Positions 1 through 8,870 are shown, counted from the first letter of the stretch. The stretch: DNA of 64,000 bases from Merdibacter massiliensis (GCF_900155395.1 NZ_LT699728.1:1-64000), one strand, 5' to 3'. Notes: generated by a model not told the origin, from the letters alone. Numbers and translations: made by a program.

Positions 1-232
1 GCTTTGCGGCCTGGATGAAGTATCGTCCATCTGTCCACAGTTTTCCCTGATCTGCTGTAAAAACACAGGTTCCCGCAGATCCGCTGAATCCGCTCATGAA
101 TGCCCGTGCTTTAAAATAATCACACACGATTTCAGTTTCATGAAAATCCGCTGTCGGTACGATATACGCATCGATACACTGTTCTTTCATTTTTTGTTGC
201 AATAAATGTACACGTTCTTTGATTTTGTTCAT
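1..232 (-). CDS. Xaa-Pro aminopeptidase (aminopeptidase P family), N-terminal fragment
   Basis: Only the first 77 codons lie inside the window; the rest continues off the left edge. The visible part is the creatinase-like N-terminal domain of M24B peptidases: 'AYIVPTADFHETE' early, then 'FMSGFSGSAGT' and 'KLWTDGRYFIQA', all hallmark stretches of that domain. The metal-binding catalytic domain is not visible. The start ATG at 232 is preceded by a strong GGGGGA ribosome site. Members remove N-terminal residues followed by proline from peptides in the cytoplasm. It is separated from valS upstream by a terminator, so it probably has its own promoter. Confidence 0.85.
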   Translation of the reverse strand, partial: MNKIKERVHLLQQKMKEQCIDAYIVPTADFHETEIVCDYFKARAFMSGFSGSAGTCVFTADQGKLWTDGRYFIQAAK

Positions 233-262
233 TCTCGATTCCCCCTTTATCAAACGAGCAAA

Positions 263-300
263 AAAAGCCACATATCCGTTATAGACATCCTGTGGCTTTT
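263..300 (-). terminator. Rho-independent terminator after valS
   Basis: A 10-bp stem (AAAAGCCACA / TGTGGCTTTT) followed on the minus strand by a run of T. It lies 9 bp after the valS stop codon and would separate valS from the aminopeptidase gene. Confidence 0.85.
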
Positions 301-308
301 CTTCATCA

Positions 309-2930
309 TTATTTTAAATTCGCACGCATTTGTTTCAGCTCTTCTTTTACGATTTCGTATTGGCGACGATAATTTTCTAACTTTTTCTTTTCGCTTTCCA
401 CTTTTGCGGCAGGTGCCTTATTTACAAAATTCGGATTATTCAACATACCTTCCCCACGCGCAATTTCAGATGCTAAACGTTTTTCTTCTTTTTCTAATTT
501 TGCAATTTCTTCTTCTACATTGATCATTGCAGCCAATGGCGTAGACAACGTACCTCCCAAGATTGGCCGGGTTACCATCTCTTCATCCTCTTTTAAGACC
601 GTCCATTTTGCATGACACATTTTCATCAAGATAGCCGCTGTAGCTTCCGCTATTGTTTTCCAGCTACCATTTTCATCCTTGATAGCAACTTCGATCTCAG
701 CACTTGGTTTTAATTGGTAATCCGTTTTGATTTCACGCACAGCCGTGATCATGGATAACAATTGACGAACAGCAAACATCTCTTCATCACTCATCATGAT
801 ATCAGCCGCCATTGGCCAGGATTCTAAATTAATGCTTTCTTTTTCATGCGGAAGACTTAAATAAATTTCTTCTGTCACAAACGGCATGAATGGATGCAGC
901 ATCTTAATGATTCCCTGCAGCACAATCAGCAAGGTCGACTGTGTCGCCTGTTTTACTTTTTCATCTTCACTCTGCAGACCTGCCTTGCTCAATTCAATAT
1001 ACCAGCTACAGAAATCATCCCAAATGAAACTGTACAGTTCATTGCCGACAAGTGCAAATTCATACTTCTCCATATTTTCGGATACATTTTTCAATACATC
1101 ATTGAAACGTTTCAAGATCCATTTATCGATGATAGACACATGCGACAGATCCATCGTAATATCTTCATCACCTAGCTGCATTTGCACAAATCGCGTTGCA
1201 TTCCAGATCTTGTTGATAAAATTCCAGCTGGCTTCGATTTTTTTAGCAGTGAATCGCAGATCTTGGCCCGGAGTCGAATTTGTCGTCAAGAAGAAACGTA
1301 AAGAATCCACACCATACGTATCGATCACATCCATTGGATCGATCCCGTTTCCTAAAGATTTTGACATCTTTCGGCCTTTTTCATCACGAACCAAACCATG
1401 GATCAAAACATCTTTAAACGGACGGCTCTTCATGCAATAACGGGATTGGAAAGCCATTCTGGCAACCCAGAAGAAAATGATATCATACCCGGTAACCAGT
1501 ACATCGTTAGGGAAATATCGTTTCAGATCATCCGTATCTTCCGGCCAGCCTAAAGTAGAGAATGGCCATAATGCACTAGAGAACCAAGTATCCAATACAT
1601 CTTCATCTTGCACCCAGTTTTCAATATCTTTTGGATCTTCTTCTCCTACATACACTTCACCGCTGTCCTTATTGTACCAAGCCGGAATACGGTGTCCCCA
1701 CCATAATTGACGAGAAATACACCAGTCTTCAATATTTTCCAGCCACTGTTGGAATGTCTTTTCAAAACGCTTTGGATAGAAATGAATTTTTTCGTCTTCA
1801 ATTTCCTGATTTTTCAACACGGCCTCTGCTAACGGTTTCATCTTCACGAACCATTGTTTTGATAAATATGGTTCTACGATCACACCTGTTCGTTCTGAGT
1901 GTCCAACCTGATGGAGATGTTTCTCGATATGATCCACGACTCCTCTTGCCTGAAAATCTTCAACTAATGCTTTTCGACATTCAAAACGATCCATTCCCGT
2001 ATATTTCCCGCACATTTCATTCATCGTTGCATCTGGATTCATGCAGATCGGCATAGCCAATCCATATTTCTTAGCTAACTGGAAATCGTTTGGATCATGT
2101 GCCGGGGTACATTTCATAACCGCTGTACCAAAAGACATATCAATATAATCATCCGCCATAATTGGCAATGATTCTCCATTGGCTGGATTGATTGCATGCA
2201 TTCCCACGATATCTTTATACCGCTCATCATCTGGATGGACAAAGATTGCCTGATCGGCAAACATTGTTTCTGGACGTGTCGTAGCAATCACTAATTCTTT
2301 TCCATTTTCTACTATTTGATATTTGAAGTAATACATAGCGCCTTCAATTTCTTTATGGATGACTTCAATATTGGATAGTGCTGTCTTGGCTTCAGGATCC
2401 CAGTTGATGATTCTTTCGCCCTGATAGATCAAACCGTCATGGTATAAATCAGAAAAGACTTTACGAACTGCTTTGGAAAGGCCTTCATCCAACGTAAAAC
2501 GCTCTCTGCTATAATCTAGCGACAAGCCCAGCTTCGCCCATTGCTTACGAATCGTTGCTGCATATTCTTCTTTCCACGCCCATGCATGTTCCAAAAATTT
2601 TTCACGTCCGATATCATAGCGGGAAATTCCTTGTTCTTTTAAACGTGCGTCTACTTTTGCCTGTGTAGCGATACCGGCATGATCCATCCCTGCAAGCCAC
2701 AACATATCATAACCCTGCAGACGTTTATAACGAGCGATGATATCCTGCAATGTCGTATCCCAAGCATGTCCTAAATGCAATTTTCCAGTTACATTTGGCG
2801 GCGGGATCACGATGCAAAATGGATCCTTGCTTTTATCTCCGGCAGTAAAATAGCCTTTTTTCAACCATTCATCATAATAATTTGCTTCTACTTGATGATG
2901 ATCATATTTGGCTGCCAGCTGTTTTTTCAT
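309..2930 (-). CDS. valS: Valyl-tRNA synthetase
   Basis: Class I aminoacyl-tRNA synthetase, 873 aa, the usual length, that charges tRNA-Val in the cytoplasm. Visible signatures are the HIGH motif as 'HLGHAWD' at residues 52-58, preceded by 'PPPNVTGKLH', the KMSKS loop as 'GRKMSKSLGN' near residue 520, and a lysine- and glutamate-rich C-terminal arm (about residues 805-873) typical of the ValRS tRNA-binding coiled coil. The CP1 editing domain lies between HIGH and KMSKS. The start has a GGAGGA ribosome site inside the end of the acetyltransferase gene upstream, which it overlaps by 29 bp. Both genes lie behind a T-box leader, so expression should respond to uncharged tRNA-Val. Confidence 0.98.
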   Translation of the reverse strand: MKKQLAAKYDHHQVEANYYDEWLKKGYFTAGDKSKDPFCIVIPPPNVTGKLHLGHAWDTTLQDIIARYKRLQGYDMLWLAGMDHAGIATQAKVDARLKEQGISRYDIGREKFLEHAWAWKEEYAATIRKQWAKLGLSLDYSRERFTLDEGLSKAVRKVFSDLYHDGLIYQGERIINWDPEAKTALSNIEVIHKEIEGAMYYFKYQIVENGKELVIATTRPETMFADQAIFVHPDDERYKDIVGMHAINPANGESLPIMADDYIDMSFGTAVMKCTPAHDPNDFQLAKKYGLAMPICMNPDATMNEMCGKYTGMDRFECRKALVEDFQARGVVDHIEKHLHQVGHSERTGVIVEPYLSKQWFVKMKPLAEAVLKNQEIEDEKIHFYPKRFEKTFQQWLENIEDWCISRQLWWGHRIPAWYNKDSGEVYVGEEDPKDIENWVQDEDVLDTWFSSALWPFSTLGWPEDTDDLKRYFPNDVLVTGYDIIFFWVARMAFQSRYCMKSRPFKDVLIHGLVRDEKGRKMSKSLGNGIDPMDVIDTYGVDSLRFFLTTNSTPGQDLRFTAKKIEASWNFINKIWNATRFVQMQLGDEDITMDLSHVSIIDKWILKRFNDVLKNVSENMEKYEFALVGNELYSFIWDDFCSWYIELSKAGLQSEDEKVKQATQSTLLIVLQGIIKMLHPFMPFVTEEIYLSLPHEKESINLESWPMAADIMMSDEEMFAVRQLLSMITAVREIKTDYQLKPSAEIEVAIKDENGSWKTIAEATAAILMKMCHAKWTVLKEDEEMVTRPILGGTLSTPLAAMINVEEEIAKLEKEEKRLASEIARGEGMLNNPNFVNKAPAAKVESEKKKLENYRRQYEIVKEELKQMRANLK

Positions 2931-3468
2931 ACTGATTCCTCCAATCCTCTCTCATCAGTGTATATAACTCCATCGTATGGTATCTGCCATCTCCCAATAA
3001 TACCCGATGCGGCAATTCTCCATCAAAAAGAAAGTTTGTACGTTTTAATAAAGCACTGCTGGCTTTATTTTCCGCTGCACACCAGGCATTGATCCGATGC
3101 AGATCCAATGTTTGAAAACCATAGTCCAATAAACTTCGCAATGCTTCTTGCATATAACCTTGATGCCAGTACACAGAATCCAGCAAATAACCAATTTCCA
3201 TTGTATGCGAGCTGCTTGGGTGATGAAGGTCAATCGTGCCGATAATTCGGTCCATTTTCTTTTCTACGATAACAAACGGCATCGGCTGACTTAGTTTTTC
3301 ACAAAGCTGTTCCCATTTGCGAATTCCTTCTAATGTTTCCTCCACATCCACATGGTAAGGAACATTGAGCCAGCGCACCACTTCTTTTTTCGAGTAGATC
3401 CGAAAGAGATCACAAGCATCCGCTTGTGTTAAAGGACGATAATACAATCGTTTGCTTTCCAGTTCCAT
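2902..3468 (-). CDS. RimJ/RimL-type GNAT N-acetyltransferase
   Basis: A 188-aa single-domain acetyl-CoA-dependent acetyltransferase of the RimJ/RimL/SpeG branch. The opening 'LESKRLYYRPLTQADACDLF' and the acetyl-CoA-binding segment around 'WHQGYMQEALRSLLDYGF' (about residues 120-137) are characteristic, as is 'LDLHRINAWCAAEN', where N-acetylated substrates and CoA meet. The substrate cannot be read from sequence; relatives acetylate ribosomal proteins, amino acids or antibiotics. It is the first gene behind the T-box leader and overlaps valS by 29 bp, so the two are translationally coupled. A GNAT between the T-box and the synthetase suggests a role linked to translation or valine status, but that is inference. 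Confidence 0.9.
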   Translation of the reverse strand: MELESKRLYYRPLTQADACDLFRIYSKKEVVRWLNVPYHVDVEETLEGIRKWEQLCEKLSQPMPFVIVEKKMDRIIGTIDLHHPSSSHTMEIGYLLDSVYWHQGYMQEALRSLLDYGFQTLDLHRINAWCAAENKASSALLKRTNFLFDGELPHRVLLGDGRYHTMELYTLMREDWRNQYEKTAGSQI

Positions 3469-3485
3469 CGCACCCCTCCAACAAC

Positions 3486-3706
3486 AAAAAAAAGCGCCTT
3501 AAAGGACGCTTTCCGTGGTACCACCTTTATTCGCATGCAAAACATGCCTTCCTTCACTAACGCTGTGTCTGCGTCTTTCCTTACATCTCTTCGGGAAAGC
3601 TGCTCCCAGACTACCTTCACAGCTCCATCCATCCTTTTTCAGCTAACAAGGACTCTCTGTTAAAATGGGCAACTGCTACTCCTTCTGTTCTTCGCATTTG
3701 GACTAT
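3486..3706 (-). ncRNA. T-box riboswitch leader (valine-type) controlling the GNAT-valS operon
   Basis: The leader carries the T-box core GGTGGTACCACGG (plus-strand 3513-3525), the sequence that forms the antiterminator bulge contacting the tRNA acceptor end. It is followed directly by a competing terminator: an AAAGCG-type stem and a run of eight T ending about 18 bp before the acetyltransferase ATG. Upstream, AGAGAG and a Stem-I-like region are visible. A GUA valine triplet followed by a purine lies in the segment GAAGGTAGTCTGGGAG, where a specifier loop would be expected. That matches control of valS by uncharged tRNA-Val. The specifier was assigned by eye; the T-box and terminator are clear. 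Confidence 0.9.
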
Positions 3707-3713
3707 TGCTTAT

Positions 3714-3742
3714 ATTTTAAACAAATTCATTTCCCATGTCAA
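3714..3742 (-). promoter_or_regulatory. SigA-type promoter for the T-box leader
   Basis: TTGACA (-35, 3737-3742), a 17-bp spacer, then TAAAAT (-10, 3714-3719) on the minus strand. The -35 box overlaps the TGA stop codon of the SPOCS/LysM gene upstream, so that gene and the valS operon are packed with no spare sequence. Confidence 0.85.
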
Positions 3743-4326
3743 TATAAGGGAAGAACGACTAACGTTTTTTCAATGATTTCTCGATCATGATTGCAGCTTT
3801 GCAGTTTTTTTTCATCCACATCATATCGTTTGGCAATACTGGCATACGTATCATTTGCTTTTGCAACCACTAAGCGGCAAGTGGTATACGATGTAGCTTC
3901 CTCCTCAAACAGATCCTCAAAACAATCATCCAATATAGACATTGCATCTTCGCTATCACTTTCTGTTTGCTCACTTTCTTTTATCGTTTCTTCTTCCTGT
4001 TCTTCTTTTAATCCTGCAATCTGTAATTCTATTTCCAATGACAACATATTCTGATCAGCCGCAGGCAGGACTTGCCCTATCGAAATCATAAAATCTTCCC
4101 CGCTTAACTTCTCTTTGGGCGCAAATACATCCATATCGATCAGCTCTTTGATCGATTGATCATTGCCTTGCTCATCTTCATAACTTCCCAGCACATACAA
4201 TGGACCAATTGCACGGATACCTTCATTTTCCCTTTTATATTGCAATCCTTCTTGAATAGAGACTTCCTGAAGTTCTTTGATGTTATGTGGCAATGTTAAT
4301 TGTTTCTCTATTTTTACTATCTTCAT
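3739..4326 (-). CDS. SPOCS/LysM-domain protein (spore coat or morphogenesis type)
   Basis: A 195-aa protein with three parts. The N-terminal region (about 1-105) resembles the SPOCS (DUF3794) module of spore-coat proteins such as SpoVID. A very acidic Glu/Ser/Asp-rich linker follows (about 106-145). The C-terminal LysM domain (about 147-195) has 'VAKANDTYASIAKRYDVDEKKLQ' features and ends 'TLVVLPLY', the usual LysM terminal strand. LysM domains bind N-acetylglucosamine polymers, so a place on the spore cortex or coat is likely. It has no signal peptide, which fits assembly from the mother-cell cytoplasm. A GGAGG ribosome site precedes the ATG. It is shorter than SpoVID of Bacillus. Confidence 0.65.
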   Translation of the reverse strand: MKIVKIEKQLTLPHNIKELQEVSIQEGLQYKRENEGIRAIGPLYVLGSYEDEQGNDQSIKELIDMDVFAPKEKLSGEDFMISIGQVLPAADQNMLSLEIELQIAGLKEEQEEETIKESEQTESDSEDAMSILDDCFEDLFEEEATSYTTCRLVVAKANDTYASIAKRYDVDEKKLQSCNHDREIIEKTLVVLPLY

Positions 4327-4385
4327 ATTTTTCCTCCCATTTTCATGTATATGCCGACAGATTCAAAAAAAGACATTTGTTTCAC

Positions 4386-4413
4386 TTGATTTTCTGACAC
4401 CTTTCTATACAAT
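4386..4413 (+). promoter_or_regulatory. SigA-type promoter for the ThyX-like gene
   Basis: TTGATT (4386-4391), a 16-bp spacer and TACAAT (4408-4413), followed by an AAGGAGA ribosome site at 4434-4440 and the ATG at 4447. Confidence 0.65.
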
Positions 4414-4446
4414 AGTTATGAAAAGATTATTTTAAGGAGAGTTACC

Positions 4447-5070
4447 ATGATAAAAATTAGCAAAACTTGTGTAATGAATATGGAAAATGCCATGCGAGGT
4501 GCACGTAATCCATTAAACAGCTGGAACCGCATGGACAGTTATTATGATGAAGATGGAAATTTTAAATTAGGTGAAAATGACCTGAATCTAGCAAAACGTT
4601 TAGCGAGAGCCGGAAGCGATCACCGCAAATTTGTCCGTCAGATCTTTGTCTCTGTTGATTTTGATGCACCTTTGTATTGGTGGAAAGAATATGATACATA
4701 TAAAGTTGCTACCGTGGCAAATTCTACTTCTACCATGCACAAAATCGCCGCAAAACCATTTACGATGGACGATTTTTCACACGAACATATGAATGCGATC
4801 GCATTGGCATCTCTACAGGCTACCATTGAAACTTTGGAAAAACTGCGTTTATCTTATTTAGAAACGAAAGACAAAGAAACATGGTACAGCATGATTCAGT
4901 TACTGCCGACAAGTTACCATCAATTAAGGACCTGTACTTTTAATTATGAGACATTGATCAATATTTATCATGCACGTAAAAATCATAAATTGGAAGAATG
5001 GCATACAGTATGCGCATGGATCAAAACACTTCCTTATGCGAATGAACTGATCGTCATGGAGGATGAATAA
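4447..5070 (+). CDS. Uncharacterised protein with distant resemblance to ThyX (flavin-dependent thymidylate synthase fold)
   Basis: A soluble 207-aa protein with no signal peptide or membrane segment. The order of features recalls ThyX: an early 'RGARNPLNSW' with acidic residues, a central block (residues 55-105) with conserved Trp, Lys and Ser/Thr, and a late segment 'LLPTSYHQLRT' followed by 'NYETLINIYHARKNHKLEEWH'. That late segment resembles the ThyX stretch where an LP motif precedes the helix 'N-x-R-x-L..H...R....AQWE'. The RHR FAD/dUMP signature is absent; 'WWKEYDTYKVATVANS' stands in its place, so thymidylate synthase activity should not be assumed. It may be a divergent or non-catalytic ThyX-fold protein. 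It has a strong SD and its own promoter and lies 33 bp before yitT-like. Confidence 0.5.
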   Translation: MIKISKTCVMNMENAMRGARNPLNSWNRMDSYYDEDGNFKLGENDLNLAKRLARAGSDHRKFVRQIFVSVDFDAPLYWWKEYDTYKVATVANSTSTMHKIAAKPFTMDDFSHEHMNAIALASLQATIETLEKLRLSYLETKDKETWYSMIQLLPTSYHQLRTCTFNYETLINIYHARKNHKLEEWHTVCAWIKTLPYANELIVMEDE

Positions 5071-5103
5071 TCGTATTTAGGAATATAGAAAGAGGGACAT
5101 TTC

Positions 5104-5997
5104 ATGATTTCCATACACTGGTATGAACAAGTAAAAAAGAATAAAAAAGTGCGTATCGTGCTTTCTCTTATCATGATTGCTTGTTCATCTTTATTGCAAA
5201 CTTATGTCATACAATCATTTATCAATCCTGCCAACTTACTATCTGCCGGTTTTACAGGAGTAGCCATCTTATTAGACCGTATAGCAAATCTTTGCGGCTG
5301 GTATTTTCCTACTTCGATCGGTATTCTGATCTTGAATGTACCTGTTGCATTGGCCTGCTATCGTTCGGTAGGAAAACGATTTACATTATATAGTTCTATC
5401 CAATTTTGCCTTACCTCATTTTTGTTAGGTTTTGTCCATTTTGAACCGATTTTGAACGATGTGATATTGAATGTTGCTTTTGGCGGATTTTTAAATGGAA
5501 TGGCAATTACTCTTGCCTTAAAAGCAAACGGTTCCACTGGCGGGACTGATTTCATTTCTCTCTATGTATCAAATAAGATCCACAAATCCATCTGGAATGA
5601 GATCTTTATGTTCAATGTCTGTATCTTAGCGATATTTGGAGCAATCTTCGGATGGGAATATGCCGGCTACTCTATCGTATTCCAGTTCATTTCCACACGA
5701 ACCATTTCGACATTTCATCATCGCTATGAACAGATTACCATCGAAGCAACCACTCAGCACCCAGAACATCTCAGCGAAGAATATCTGACTCATTTCCATC
5801 ATGGAATGACCGTATTGGAAGGTTATGGTGCCTACCTGCACAAACGTGTGTATGTATGTAAAACTGTCGTTTCTTCTTATGAGGCCCATGATGTGGTCAT
5901 GTGTTTACGCAATGCAGATCCAAACGTGATCATCAATACGTATCGTACAAACAACTTTTATGGCCGTTTCTATCAAAAACCAATCGATGATATGTAA
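5104..5997 (+). CDS. YitT-family membrane protein (DUF161/DUF2179)
   Basis: A 297-aa protein with an N-terminal membrane part (about residues 18-205, five or so hydrophobic helices including 'GFLNGMAITLALKANGSTGGTDF') and a soluble C-terminal DUF2179 domain (about 215-297). The motif 'NGSTGGTD' is the family signature. Members are widespread Firmicute integral membrane proteins of unknown transport function. A ribosome site (AGAGGGAC) precedes the ATG. It follows the ThyX-like gene on the same strand and ends at a strong bidirectional terminator. Confidence 0.9.
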   Translation: MISIHWYEQVKKNKKVRIVLSLIMIACSSLLQTYVIQSFINPANLLSAGFTGVAILLDRIANLCGWYFPTSIGILILNVPVALACYRSVGKRFTLYSSIQFCLTSFLLGFVHFEPILNDVILNVAFGGFLNGMAITLALKANGSTGGTDFISLYVSNKIHKSIWNEIFMFNVCILAIFGAIFGWEYAGYSIVFQFISTRTISTFHHRYEQITIEATTQHPEHLSEEYLTHFHHGMTVLEGYGAYLHKRVYVCKTVVSSYEAHDVVMCLRNADPNVIINTYRTNNFYGRFYQKPIDDM

Positions 5998-6000
5998 AAA

Positions 6001-6038
6001 AACTGTAACTAATGGATAATTCGCTATTAGTTACAGTT
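6001..6038. terminator. Bidirectional terminator between convergent yitT-like and HAD genes
   Basis: A 13-bp perfect stem (AACTGTAACTAAT / ATTAGTTACAGTT) with a 12-nt loop, followed by T on the plus side and preceded by a run of A. It serves both converging genes. Confidence 0.85.
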
Positions 6039-6042
6039 TTTC

Positions 6043-6894
6043 TTATTCTACAAAATGTTTTAAAAAGTAAGAAACACCGTTTTGATCATTCCCTCTTGTG
6101 ATAAAAGCAGCTTTATCTTTCACTTCTCGATCTGCATTTTCCATTGCTACCGAATATCCGGCTTCTTGAAACATAGAAAGATCATTGTAATTATCGCCAA
6201 ATACCAGAACATGTTCTTTCTGTATATTCAATAATGACATCAGATCCAATAACGTCTTTCCTTTTGAAGCTTGTCGATTCACGATATTGAATGCATTTCC
6301 TTCAGAACGAATACAGATCGACCCAGTACAAAGCGTATTGACTTGTCGTGCAAAATCTTCCATTGTCGTTAGATTTTGATGCATGCATACAAGTTTATGG
6401 ATCGAATCCATACAAATCTGTTCCAGTGCAGCAGATTCTATGATCGTTAACTTACCGACAAAACGATCTCGTAATGGCTTGATGACATTCGCTTCTCCGA
6501 TCGTGTAAATCATCTGATCTGAACAAGCATAGCATTCTATCTTCATTTCATGCACCAATTGTACAATGACAGATAGTTCTTTACTTGTAATCGTATAGCT
6601 TTGAATACATTTTTGATCCTTATCAAATAACTCTGCACCATTATTTGTTATATAGGGCAACTGCAACTGCAATTGCTCAATATATGATTTAACCAAAATC
6701 GCACTACGGCCTGATGCAATTGTAAATCTATATTTTTTGTGTTTATTTACCTCAATGATTTGATCATCCAGATACTTATCTGTAGTCAATAAAGTACCAT
6801 CCAGATCACATACAACTAACTGGATATCTGGTAAAGGCGTTGAAGGTACTCGTAGATCATTCTTCCTTATCTCGCTCAATTTATTTCCTTTCAT
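6043..6894 (-). CDS. Cof-type HAD hydrolase (sugar-phosphate phosphatase-like)
   Basis: A 283-aa member of the Cof/YidA HAD-IIB subfamily. Motif I is 'VVCDLDGTLLTTD' at residues 27-39, motif II is in 'FTIASGRS' (about 57-64), and motif IV is 'VFGDNYNDLSMFQEAG' near residue 232, with the C2 cap between. These enzymes dephosphorylate sugar phosphates, FMN or related metabolites in the cytoplasm. The N-terminal 22 residues before the domain are unusual. A TTG codon at the 'LSEIR' position has a better spaced AAAGGA site, so the true start may be 12 bp downstream. A group II intron ends only 45 bp upstream and may have altered this gene's promoter. Confidence 0.9.
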   Translation of the reverse strand: MKGNKLSEIRKNDLRVPSTPLPDIQLVVCDLDGTLLTTDKYLDDQIIEVNKHKKYRFTIASGRSAILVKSYIEQLQLQLPYITNNGAELFDKDQKCIQSYTITSKELSVIVQLVHEMKIECYACSDQMIYTIGEANVIKPLRDRFVGKLTIIESAALEQICMDSIHKLVCMHQNLTTMEDFARQVNTLCTGSICIRSEGNAFNIVNRQASKGKTLLDLMSLLNIQKEHVLVFGDNYNDLSMFQEAGYSVAMENADREVKDKAAFITRGNDQNGVSYFLKHFVE

Positions 6895-6939
6895 TTGGAA
6901 CCTGCAATATATCTATTCCAAGGTTCTTTTCTATTTGCA

Positions 6940-8864
6940 ATAGAGTAGAGGGAAGAAATTAATCTTCGCCCCTCTCATTGCACCGTACGTACGGGTCTCG
7001 TATACGGCGCTACATTTATATGTTAATACAACCTATCTTAGATAGTATGCTAGAGGATTGACCAATCCAGGTCTTTCCTCTTTTCTTATGGCTAGAATAT
7101 CCGCATTAAGTAAGAAATTAATTACATTCCCATTTGCTTGTTTATATAGGCCAAGCCTTGTATTCGCTACCGAGTAGAGTTGTTCATCACTGAAGTGATA
7201 TGGCAATTTCTCATTCAACTTTTGTAGATTTTTATATATCCTCGGTGGTACTTTCCACTGTTTTAAGATGATGACCCTTATTTTGTGCCTTAACCATTGT
7301 CCAAATTCATCGATGAAGTTCTTCATCCTTCCGATTCGAAAGTAGTTTATCCATCCTTTGACGATTTGGTTTATCCTGGTGAATGTTTTAGCGTTGGTCT
7401 GTGCTACACATTTCTTTCGAATGAGTTCCTTTCGACATTTATCATACAGGCTTTTCTTACTCTTCTTTGTAGGAATACATTCCCATTTTGATGAGTTCTT
7501 CCAGTATGTAAAACCTAGAAAATTACTATTCGTTGGTCGTACTACCTTTGTTTTGGTTGCACTGACTTTTAGGAATAATTTTCTCTCCAGCCATGATGTG
7601 ACGGACTTCATCACTCGATTTGCTGCCATCTCGCTTTTAACGAAGATATTACTGTCATCTGCATATCTCACAAAGCATAGTCCCCTTTCTTCCAGTTCCT
7701 TATCAAATTTATCTAAGTAAATATTTGATAGAATTGGACTTAGAGGTCCTCCTTGTGGCATTCCTATGGCATTTGCTTTGACAAAACCATTTTCCATGAT
7801 TCCTGCCTGCAGGAATTTACGAATCAAATGCAATGTTGTCGAATCATTCACATGCTCTCTAAGTATTGAAATTAATTTATCGTGATTTACTGTATCGAAG
7901 TATGCTTCTATATCTAAATCGATGACCCATTCGTATCCTTCATTTAAGTAGTCCAGTGTTCGCAGGATGGCATCATGTGCACTCCTGTTTGGTCGAAATC
8001 CAAAACTATTCTCACTGAATTTACTATCATAAATATCTGATAACACTTGAGCTATCGCCTGTTGGATGACCCTGTCTACTACTGTTGGAATTCCCAGGGG
8101 TCTTTTCTTTCCATTTGATTTAGGAATATAGACTCTTCTTACAGGTTGAGGTTTGTATTTCTTCGCCAGTATCTGTTTCTTTATCTGTTCCCTATAGGCC
8201 TTGAAATACTCGTCAATTTCATCCACTGTCATCTTATCAATGCCAGGTACACCTTTATTACTTTTGACTCTTTTGATTGCCTCTTCGAGATTTTCATCTC
8301 TTAAGATCACTTCGATCAATTTCATGTTGTTGCTTCTCCTTCCTTTTGTAAATATATTTGGAACCATTCCCTCTACCTTCATTCCCATGGGATTACGATT
8401 CCCACTTATGGAACTATCCTCGATTTCGAACTATCCAAACATTGCGCATGGTGAGCTGCACCATATAAACATTAGGTCCTTGGGTATAGATGTCTCTACC
8501 TACTACGACCTCAGCTGACTTCTTGTGGTAAACCTTTTTCGACCGATGTTACCATCACTGATTTTAAAGATATTGGATTTCATCGTCCACAAGACCTCCC
8601 GGGGTAATTCACGAATCCTGTTTCTTTCACAACGTCCTGATTTACTGTCTTGGTTTTACGTTTACCTTTTGGACTTCGGTTTGATATGCAACCTTATCCA
8701 CCATTTAGCCTTATATCCGGTTTCTGTTCGTACGCTCGAAAGAATCGCTACACCACTTCCTCCATCCTCAACATCACTGTTAACGACTTGTGGTTCGCTA
8801 CACTTGGCGGTAACTACCTGTGGTTGGCTTATCTCCAACTGAATTCGTGCCATGCCCGGCACAC
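6940..8864 (-). mobile_element. Group II intron (complete, minus strand)
   Basis: The 5' end starts GTGTGCCGGGCATGGCAC at 8864, a typical group II 5' boundary, followed by about 540 nt of ribozyme domains before the maturase gene. After the gene comes a recognisable domain V (GCGCCGTATACGAGA / CGTACGTACGGTGC, about 6980-7011). A domain VI stem follows and ends CTACTCTAT at 6940, with the expected bulged A seven nucleotides from the end. The 5' exon is the terminator hairpin of the aldolase gene, so the intron sits directly behind a terminator, the preferred site of class C introns. Boundaries were assigned by eye and could be off by a few bases. Confidence 0.85.
7033..8325 (-). CDS. ltrA: Group II intron reverse transcriptase/maturase
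   Basis: The intron-encoded protein, 430 aa from the ATG at 8325, which is preceded by AAGGAG; an upstream in-frame ATG at 8388 has no ribosome site. The reverse transcriptase domain carries 'GVPGIDKMTVDE', 'YIPKSNGKKRPLGIPTVVD', 'FGFRPNRSAHDA', 'MPQGGPLSPILSNI' and the catalytic 'FVRYADDSNIF' (YADD). The maturase X/GIIM region follows ('QIVKGWINYFRIG', 'WLRHKIRVIILKQWK'). No HNH endonuclease domain is visible after it, as in intron classes that retrohome without second-strand cleavage. It promotes splicing and retromobility of its own RNA. The reading frame looks intact. Confidence 0.95.
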   Translation of the reverse strand: MKLIEVILRDENLEEAIKRVKSNKGVPGIDKMTVDEIDEYFKAYREQIKKQILAKKYKPQPVRRVYIPKSNGKKRPLGIPTVVDRVIQQAIAQVLSDIYDSKFSENSFGFRPNRSAHDAILRTLDYLNEGYEWVIDLDIEAYFDTVNHDKLISILREHVNDSTTLHLIRKFLQAGIMENGFVKANAIGMPQGGPLSPILSNIYLDKFDKELEERGLCFVRYADDSNIFVKSEMAANRVMKSVTSWLERKLFLKVSATKTKVVRPTNSNFLGFTYWKNSSKWECIPTKKSKKSLYDKCRKELIRKKCVAQTNAKTFTRINQIVKGWINYFRIGRMKNFIDEFGQWLRHKIRVIILKQWKVPPRIYKNLQKLNEKLPYHFSDEQLYSVANTRLGLYKQANGNVINFLLNADILAIRKEERPGLVNPLAYYLR

Positions 8865-8870
8865 ATAATG

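Noticed and set aside
3429-3632. A 67-codon minus-strand frame in the valS leader
   Set aside because: It lies within the T-box riboswitch and reads through the antiterminator; no leader peptide is needed for a T-box.
6898-6935. A terminator on the plus strand between the HAD gene and the intron
   Set aside because: GAACCT / AGGTTC is only a 6-bp stem with a 17-nt loop, and there is no plus-strand gene ahead of it.
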